Shown here piece after piece: positions 57,012 to 64,000 of a stretch of 64,000 bases of DNA. The position numbers and the translations under genes are program-made. How positions within the stretch are numbered: the first letter of the stretch is position 1; every line of letters starts with the position of its first letter. Under the pieces are notes generated by a model. It saw only the letters and a list, made by a program, of their open reading frames with translations. It was not told the origin of the DNA and did not search any database. Origin of the DNA: Puccinia triticina (taxonomy: Eukaryota; Basidiomycota; Pucciniomycetes; Pucciniales; Pucciniaceae); the NCBI RefSeq assembly GCF_026914185.1, contig NC_070571.1, forward strand, positions 1,550,001 to 1,614,000. Reading direction: 5' to 3'.

Positions 57012-58290
57012 TGACTGGTTTGAAAAAAAACCACCATTTTTAAAACATGCTGGTCCTTATTCTACCCCATTTTGGGATCTACTGGTGAGAAATTACATTT
57101 TTGGCTAATTGACTGGTTTCTAATTGTGGATTTCTCATATTTGATACCCCCTATCATGTAATTGACAGGTTTGAAAAAATCCACCATTCCTAAAACATGT
57201 TTTTCCTTCACGTACCACATTTGGAGATCCATTGGCAATAAATTTTGTTTTTGGCCAATTGACTGGTTTCTAATTGCGGATTTCTTATATTTGATACCCC
57301 CTAATTTTGCAGTAAAATTAGTGAAACCCATTTTCTTGGAAATGCAGGAATTAATTTGAATTTGGCTAAAAAAATGGTGAAAAACTTTTTTAATAGGGTG
57401 AAAGTCTGAGTTAAGTCAAGGTTGGACTGCGGTGCCACTCCAGTTTGGCCAGATATCCTTGCCTCCTCACAAAAATGATCTGGTGAATTTTGCTTTTCAA
57501 AATTCACATGTGCACATGCTGTGGTCATTATTCCTGTGTTTGTAGGAGAAAAATTCAAACTTTTATGTGTACTCACAAAACGCCTCAAGATAAGGCCAAA
57601 TGGACATCAGAAATGGAATCTAGGACCAAAATAACCCCTAGTCACCCACTGAAATCACTCTCATATCTCTACCGGATCAGAAGAGACGCTAATCATCCCT
57701 TTCACGCACCAGTCCGAGTGGGTTCACACACAGACTCAACTCTTGGCTACCATACTTGGCATAATGCATATGGCACATGAATTAATTTGTTTCCCTTCCT
57801 TTTATCAGTCCTCACCTCCTATTTTCTCTTTGCATATGTTTGTTTCACAATTGCATATCTTTGGTCTTGGAAAATCCTTGTATGAATATATATGATCCTG
57901 TTTGCATATCAAAGGGACGCATTGTAGATAGACTAGCTAAATTCCCTCAGTTGTACTTTCTCACCAGCCAAATTCCCTCAAAGCTGCTCCCCTGGAGCTA
58001 AATTCCCTCATCATTGTCTATATAAGGAGGCCTCTGCCTGCCAGTTGTTCCCTCCTCATGCCATCCAGCAGTCTATATTCCCGAATCACTTATCACCACT
58101 CATATTATCCTCTATCCATATCACAGTTATCAGTTCATATCACCACTCAGTTTCACATACCTTTCACACCTTATTTGAAATTTATATCACCACTCAGTCC
58201 CACACCTTTCACCAGTAACCAGTCCCCGGTTCCACTCCTGGTTGAGCTTAGCTCCCTCTCATCCTCATCACTCCTCACTTTCTGAACTTA
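57012..58290 (+). other. Repeat-derived DNA with an LTR-like promoter
   Basis: 57050-57300 contains two diverged direct copies of a stretch of about 115 bp (TTGACTGGTTTCTAATTG). A TATATAAGG box at about 58018-58026 is followed by a CT-rich leader with repeated ATATCACCACTC. No ORF is recognisable. Confidence 0.45.
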
Positions 58291-58570
58291 TATACCCCCA
58301 GGCCAAGGACCTAGGTTCAAGCCCCACTTGAGACATCAAGTCACCGTCACCTATCTCATACATCAGTAACCCCATCAACCTTGGACATCGACAACAATCC
58401 TCTTATATATCTCATCTTCAAACATATCCTATCACAAAATAAATTGCCAAGCTTACCTTGTTGGTCTTGTTTTCTGATATACAGAAAGGCAGAGCTTGCA
58501 CCTCATCCATACCTTTCGCCATTCAGCAAAAGGGTCTCACAACACCTTTTGAGTCTTACAATGCAAGTAA
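58250..58570 (+). repeat. Dispersed repeat, copy 1
   Basis: Contains GGACCTAGGTTCAAGCCCC (similar to a polymerase III B box), then GCCAAGCTTACCTTG, GGCAGAGCTTGCA, CCATTCAGCA and TTTTGAGTCTTACAA, in the same order as at 59560-59945. It may be a SINE or an LTR leader. Confidence 0.5.
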
Positions 58571-58795
58571 ACTTTTTCACACTTGGCTAATAGTCACCCT
58601 GATGTACGCGCGTACATTGATCTGGAAATATCACAGGATGGGCCTTTCATGCCCACATGAAAACTAAAAGCTTTGTTTTGAGACCCCAATTGTCCCCCTG
58701 ATTTATGTGAGTACATGAGGGTAAAAATATCAGACTGGGCCTTTCCCATCTCCATGAAAAGGACACACTGGTCATGGAGCCAAGAAAGGCATATA

Positions 58796-58884
58796 TTCTG
58801 GATGAGTTCTGGATGAATTCTGGATGAATTCTGGATGAATTCTGGATGAATTCTGGATGAGTTCTGGATGAGTTCTGGATGATT
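58796..58884. repeat. 12-bp tandem repeat TTCTGGATGAAT
   Basis: About seven near-identical units; on the minus strand they read as the repeat SRIHPEFIQN. Confidence 0.9.
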
Positions 58885-59164
58885 TCTTGGCAAGTTATGG
58901 TTTATTTCAGGATGATTTCAAACTGATTTCAACGGCTGACTTCCAGTCTTTTTCATACCTATCCAATTTTTATTTACCAAAGGCCTCCAGCACAGTTATG
59001 GAAAAAAGTTATGGTAGGGCACTCCCTGGGGAGTGGGAAAATATATTCCCTGGTGTAAAAAATGGATTTTTGGCACTTCTGAATGCACCATAATCATTAT
59101 CATAATTTTAGATGAATTTTGATATAATTTGTGTTGCGTAAAAATAAGCAGAAAAAAAACGGGT

Positions 59165-59535
59165 ACAGACAAGGCTGAAATGCTGCGCTGCGCTACAAAA
59201 AAGCGGTCTTTTAGTGCAGCGCAGCGGGGAACTGCTGCGCGGTCAGCTCAAAAAGAGGTAGCACAGTGCCAGTCCCACCGCACTACCGCTGCAAAGAGCG
59301 AGCCCACTGTGAACAAAACTCAAGAAACTGCTAACAGTTTCTTGAGTTTTTTTCACAGTGGGGGCCTTGCTTTTTCCCCAACCCAAAAAGCGGTAGCGCA
59401 GCCGGCAGGGACGCTCCTTTCAGCGCCGTGCAGCGGCCACCAAAGCAGCTGGGATTATTTGGCTGGTAGCGGGGGAGCTCTACGCGGCCAGCTCAAAAAG
59501 AGATAGTGCAGCGGGCGGGGCCGCTACTTTCACCA
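59165..59535. repeat. GC-rich block of GCGCTAC/GTAGCGC words around a mini-foldback
   Basis: Repeats AGCGGTAGCGCAGC-type words and their complements. In its middle a 60-bp palindrome (59303-59362) starts CCCACTGTGAACAAAACTCA. No ORF is meaningful. Confidence 0.6.
59303..59362. mobile_element. Miniature CACTGTG palindrome
   Basis: Arms of about 28 bp, with one mismatch and a short centre. The sequence CACTGTGAACAAAACTCAAG resembles the CACTGCAAGAAAAACTC ends of the elements at 47.4 and 54.9 kb. It could be two TIRs fused head to head. Confidence 0.6.
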
Positions 59536-59559
59536 TATCATCCCTCATATCTGCAATAA

Positions 59560-59945
59560 CCACTGAGCTCACTCTCATATCTCTTGGTTGAAATATCATG
59601 TGCCTATAACAAGTTAACCCGCTCTTGATATACCCTTCCCAGCCTAGACACTCTTCTCAACTTTATATATCAGCCCCTTGAGGACCTGTGTTCAATCCCC
59701 ACAGGAACCATCAAGTCAACTTTCACGCTTTTTGCTCATCATAAAATCATGCATCTTTCACATACCTGTTGTCAAACAACTTCATCTGGAAATAGACCAG
59801 ACCTATCACTTGATTAAAACTTTCCAAGCTTACCTTGGTGGGTCTTGTTATCTGATAGCAGAAGGGCAGAGCTTGCAACTCCATCATCCCCTTCACCATT
59901 CAGCAGAAGGGTTTCACAACCGCTTTTGAGTCTTACAACGTGTGA
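59560..59945 (+). repeat. Dispersed repeat, copy 2
   Basis: A diverged copy of 58250-58570 with the same ordered landmarks (GTGTTCAATCCCCA, CCAAGCTTACCTTG, GGCAGAGCTTGCA, CCATTCAGCA, TTTTGAGTCTTACAA). Confidence 0.5.
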
Positions 59946-62900
59946 TCAAGGAGGAAGAGAGATTAAGCCAACAGAAAGGGAGATAAAGCAGTCAAAAAGA
60001 CACAGAGCAACTCCTCTGAGATAATCAAGGTTCAGTGAAAGGGTACTAAATGTACATATTCCAGGTGGTGATGCTGGAAGTGTAGTGGCCTTTTTCTGTT
60101 GATCCTGGGTTGTCTGGAGGTGTAGTTCTGGTTGTCTGAACTCTGTGTATCCTCCAGCTGCAGGAGGAATCCTCAAGTTGAAAAGTTTTACAGGTTGCTT
60201 ACGTAATTACATATGCACATGTGGTTGGTGCACTCTGTTTCATCTACGTGGATGTGCGCGCTTCAGGAAACACTGAACTCACTGAAGGAGTGGAGCTATT
60301 GAAAAGTAGTCAGTTGAGACTAGGGTTGAAATTGCACCCGAAAACAGAATCTGAAGTCAAAACAAAGTTAGATATTGAGCCCAAAAAGTTATGAGAGAAT
60401 TCATGTAGAAATAATTGATAGAGGCAGACTTTGGGTCAGCTACACTGAATCCAAGGCTGACATTTTAGGAGAGTTACCATAATCTAAATCTTCAAGGTTG
60501 CACCAGGGGGGAATCTGTGGCACTCTCTAGAGAGTGCCAGATGGTAATTTCTTTCAGGAACCATGGGTGATGTCAACTGGCAGCCATGTGTATGTGACCT
60601 TGGAGACATGTTTAAGTTCTGAACAAGCTAAGCCAATCTCATGCATATCCCAATACTGTGGATCACTGTAAGTTCAATTCACCCCATGGGGAAGTCCAAT
60701 ACAACTCAAGTTGACAAACTTTCAATTTTAGTCTGGTGGCAACTTTTGATTCACCAGGCACCTGTCAGAAGCATTTAGATGACAAGTATGTGACCCTTGC
60801 AGGGTGTGACTGCTGATCCAAGGAGTCCCAGCCCCACATTATGACCCATGAGGTTATTTTGGGTAGTGCTCCAGCTGCTGGTGTAGAAAATAAGGTGAGA
60901 GTGAACCACCCCAGATTGTACCACACACTCTGGGTGAAGAGGATGAGCATAGGTTCGATGCACTGCTTGTCATTTTTAAGAGGGTTCCCATGCCCACCTA
61001 TGACATCAATCCATTTTAGGTTCAACAGTTGTGGCCAGGCAGGTGGGGAAAAATTCTTCTTGGCAGAAGTGTCACCTCTGGGACACTATCTCACCTTGCC
61101 TGCTGAATTGCTCAGGAAATTCAAATCACAGTTTTTCTTGCATGTATATGCATTCACCATCCTCCATTCGAGAAATGGAATTCAAGCTATCTTCTGGGGT
61201 GTGATACGTGAACCCGCCCATTGGCAAGGATTGGATGGAGTGGTGCTTGGTCTTACAATTGGCTTGGGCCAGAAATCTTGATGATCCAAGCTGGGGAGAC
61301 AAAATCTGCATGGTTCTGTTGAAACAGTGTGATGTTGCTCGTCAAGAGGCACTTCATTCACAACCTGGATGATGCTGAGACAATGTATATCTTTTGCCCC
61401 ATGGACCAGCGACCACAGAAAGACTACCTCCCCTTACCCCGATCTACATCAGCCAGCCAGGTTTTGGGACTGGGATTTGTCTGTGCATCGGCTGTTTATT
61501 TGAGCATCAACCTATGTGAGGTGCACCTCACCAAACGTTGTGATTCACTCACTTTTATATCATGACATTCAGATCTTCAGCTCATACATGAAATGGGGTG
61601 CCGCCACCAACCTCTCACTGTAGACACCTTCAGATGATCCAGGTAGCATGGTGTGTGACAAAGAATGTTATCACACCTAAGATACCCGCATTGCGCATTG
61701 CACCGGTAGAGGGATACAATAGTGTAGAGGATGCTACCAACAGGGTGTTATCATATCAACCCAGCCATCCCAGAGAAAGTCCATGCCCCACATGATTGCA
61801 GATGACGAAATGAAATCTGCGCTGGTGTGGGCGGGAATTCAACTTCACCTAGGTCTCACACCCCATACATGTTGAGATTTAGTGGATGCCACTGGCACAT
61901 CCCATGCAGCAGCACGACACAGGAACCCTGCAAATCAAGGAAGACCCCCTGGATTTTTCGATCACTGCCACAATGTTGAACTAGAAGTGGCCGGGGTGTT
62001 TTATTTGCTTACCCTGCATTGCTCAGACCTGGTGGTGCCACTTTTGAATGAGGCACTGGCCTAAGGGAGTACCCTGACCATTGTAAACCTCTGTGTATAT
62101 ATTACTCTTCTCGAGTCAGGCAGATGAGAGTGAAGATCCTCTAGCTCATTCCAAATTACACTGGTGCTGTGTGGATATTTTGAAGGATTTTTGCTGGCTG
62201 TGGGATGAAGTTATTGAGATGGTCCCTGTTGGCCCCTGCACCCTTTCGAGCTGTGGCATGAAATGTCAGTGGCTACTGTTTACTGATGGGTGTGTGCTGA
62301 CCAAGTGGAATCCTTACGCACCAAAGGCTCTTTGGTCTATATACTTCAGGCTATCTATTCCCCTTCGGCACCACCATGAGGGAGCTGACAGTTTTGCAGC
62401 CTCTGCGGCCAGGATGCAGAGTGGTGAGGATTTATTTTTGCTTTGTTCAGCTTGTGTGCAAGCAGCCAGGTGACACACCACCATGGGCCTAAGTGTGGCC
62501 AGGAGAGCGGCACAAGGGTTGTCCCCAAGTATTACCAGTTTGGCCCTGGAACATGTGCCAGTTGGAAAACGAAGGGCCATACTTGCAAGCATTCCAAATG
62601 TCACATGGGGGAGGGGGGGGAGGGGGCTTGGAGTGGTCACTGCATTTGCAGTCGCGGGATCCCAGAGGGAGGGATGGCTGTTTAATTTTAATTACGGAAT
62701 GACCTGAGGCGCCCGCAGCAGTAGGTTACGGGCGTTTTCAGTGTCAGCAGGTACACTGACAGTCCCAACCCACACATATTGGAGGGTTATCAGTTGGAAC
62801 AAGACAAGCCAGGGGCATCGGCAAAGACACTTTGACTGTCCCTCTTTGTCACCCAAGAACCCCAAACCTCAAACTGCATCATCATGTGCCCAGATTATAT

Positions 62901-64000
62901 CCAGTCATTGAGAGAAGAGAAGCAGTTTTATCGGCGCCGAAGTTTGGAGACCATACTGGCCTGAAGCCCTTCGAGCTTTGTGTATGTTGGGGTACAATGA
63001 GTCCCAATCAATCGTAGCCCGGCCCTCTTGGGGCACCATTTGTAGATTTGTAGCGCTGTGGGAAAGCAGATGTGTTGTGTTGCAGTCTGAGCTATTGTGC
63101 AGATGCATCAGCCCTCTTGGCAAAGTTTGTGACTTTGGTGGGTGGGGGGCTAGCTAAACCAGTGCCCAAGTTCACAAATCAGGTTTCAGCAAGCAGTTCA
63201 CAACACCATGGGGAAATACTGCCAGCTTGCCCTGCCCCTCACATCTATCAGCATGGACTGATTTTCAACAGCACGTGGGGGACAAGGCAAGACATATATT
63301 GTCCACCCGAATGAACGGCCGTACCATCCGGTGGACACTCCGACATGTTGGCAAAGGGAGAAATGTGTGTAAGCTCATGTAGCTGAACGGGTGCGGGGCA
63401 CATGAGAGAAGCCCCGCACCCCATATGCAGGTCTGATAGATCCGCATTATTATTCAAGAGGCAATGGGAGTTGGACCGGTGATGCACCCTGTTAATTGAA
63501 AGGGAAATACGGGAGGGCCAGGATACCCCCATGCAGAAGTTTTATAATTGCTGTTCAATGTCGTACGGAGATGAGAACCAAGCGGTACGTACTTTGCCTT
63601 TCTTGCCAGGTCAAAGGCATGAATTTGGCAAGGTTGGGGCATGTCTGCGCCATTTTCTGTGGCAAGCATTATAAAAGAGGGATGGGTGACCTCTCCCGGA
63701 ACTTCATGGTGTGAAGCTCCTCCACACATCCCTGATCCTAGTCAAGATGATCGAAATCTCCGGGAATATTCACCTCTCCAACACAGATCCCACCCAGATA
63801 AGATGTGTCGGGGACGAACTTCACATACGCACTTGCATCTTGTCTCATCAGGTTGCTCCTCAGTCTGCATTATCCAACTATGCCAAGTATGACGTTGTGC
63901 TGAAGTCGTCAGAGGGAGTGGTTCCAGCAATATTGTACGACTTCTGTACCCAACTCTTTTTTAGCGGCCAACTTTTTGTTCATTCCGGATCCAGCCACCC
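59946..64000. other. Four kilobases without a recognisable gene
   Basis: Many open frames of 60-146 codons on both strands; the longest is 60841-61281 plus. None shows conserved motifs, splice partners or a consistent frame. A perfect 22-bp palindrome is at 60518-60539. The sequence is neither strongly repetitive nor low-complexity, so decayed transposon or pseudogene material is possible. Confidence 0.45.

Noticed and set aside
1..64000. CRISPR arrays, bacterial operons or phage modules
   Set aside because: Genes are intron-rich and eukaryotic; the tandem repeats have no regular spacer structure or associated cas-like genes.

Overview
The window is eukaryotic and most likely from a rust fungus (Pucciniales, Puccinia-like). 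The evidence is dense short GT-AG introns of about 70-100 nt, very short exons, basidiomycete-type single-copy genes, predicted secreted proteins, and a large load of nested transposon debris. There are no bacterial-style operons. I saw no rRNA, tRNA or CRISPR. Species-level assignment is inference.

Nine host-type genes could be assembled exon by exon with a consistent reading phase, apart from the exceptions noted. They are a 746-residue protein of unknown function (3.2-0.75 kb, minus); a secreted GPI-type glycoprotein of the basidiomycete 'macrofage activating glycoprotein' family (8.0-6.4 kb, minus); prephenate dehydrogenase TYR1 (9.5-11.4 kb, plus, one base short at the first splice junction); a secreted Lys/Gly/Ser-rich protein with a C-terminal Cys cluster (13.7-12.0 kb, minus); an AT-rich secreted 526-residue protein (25.6-23.6 kb, minus); PAF1 of the RNA polymerase II elongation complex (26.7-28.5 kb, plus); a membrane-anchored flavin monooxygenase (35.8-32.9 kb, minus); an OPT-family oligopeptide transporter with many exons (43.7-39.3 kb, minus); and a two-domain fluoride exporter FEX (45.5-44.2 kb, minus).

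The rest is mobile DNA. A complete hAT element (16.74-22.43 kb) is framed by a 7-bp direct repeat. A second hAT (48.30-52.80 kb) has a perfect 8-bp target duplication, carries a solo LTR and a nonsense codon, and sits inside a CACTG-ended element (47.43-53.26 kb). An inverted sister of that CACTG element lies at 54.89-55.78 kb. Large foldback (inverted-repeat) elements occur at 29.58-31.56, 46.12-46.85 and 55.92-57.00 kb; the last has a perfect 9-bp target duplication. Several smaller MITEs also occur. From 46 to 60 kb the DNA is almost entirely nested repeats. The last 4 kb contains no gene I can recognise.

The observations most worth checking are: an OPT-gene intron that is a near copy of the exon next to it; a set of inverted-repeat elements each saturated with its own short word; repeated growth of minisatellites inside TIR elements; probable microexons of 2, 8 and 20 nt; and the one-base frame problem in TYR1.
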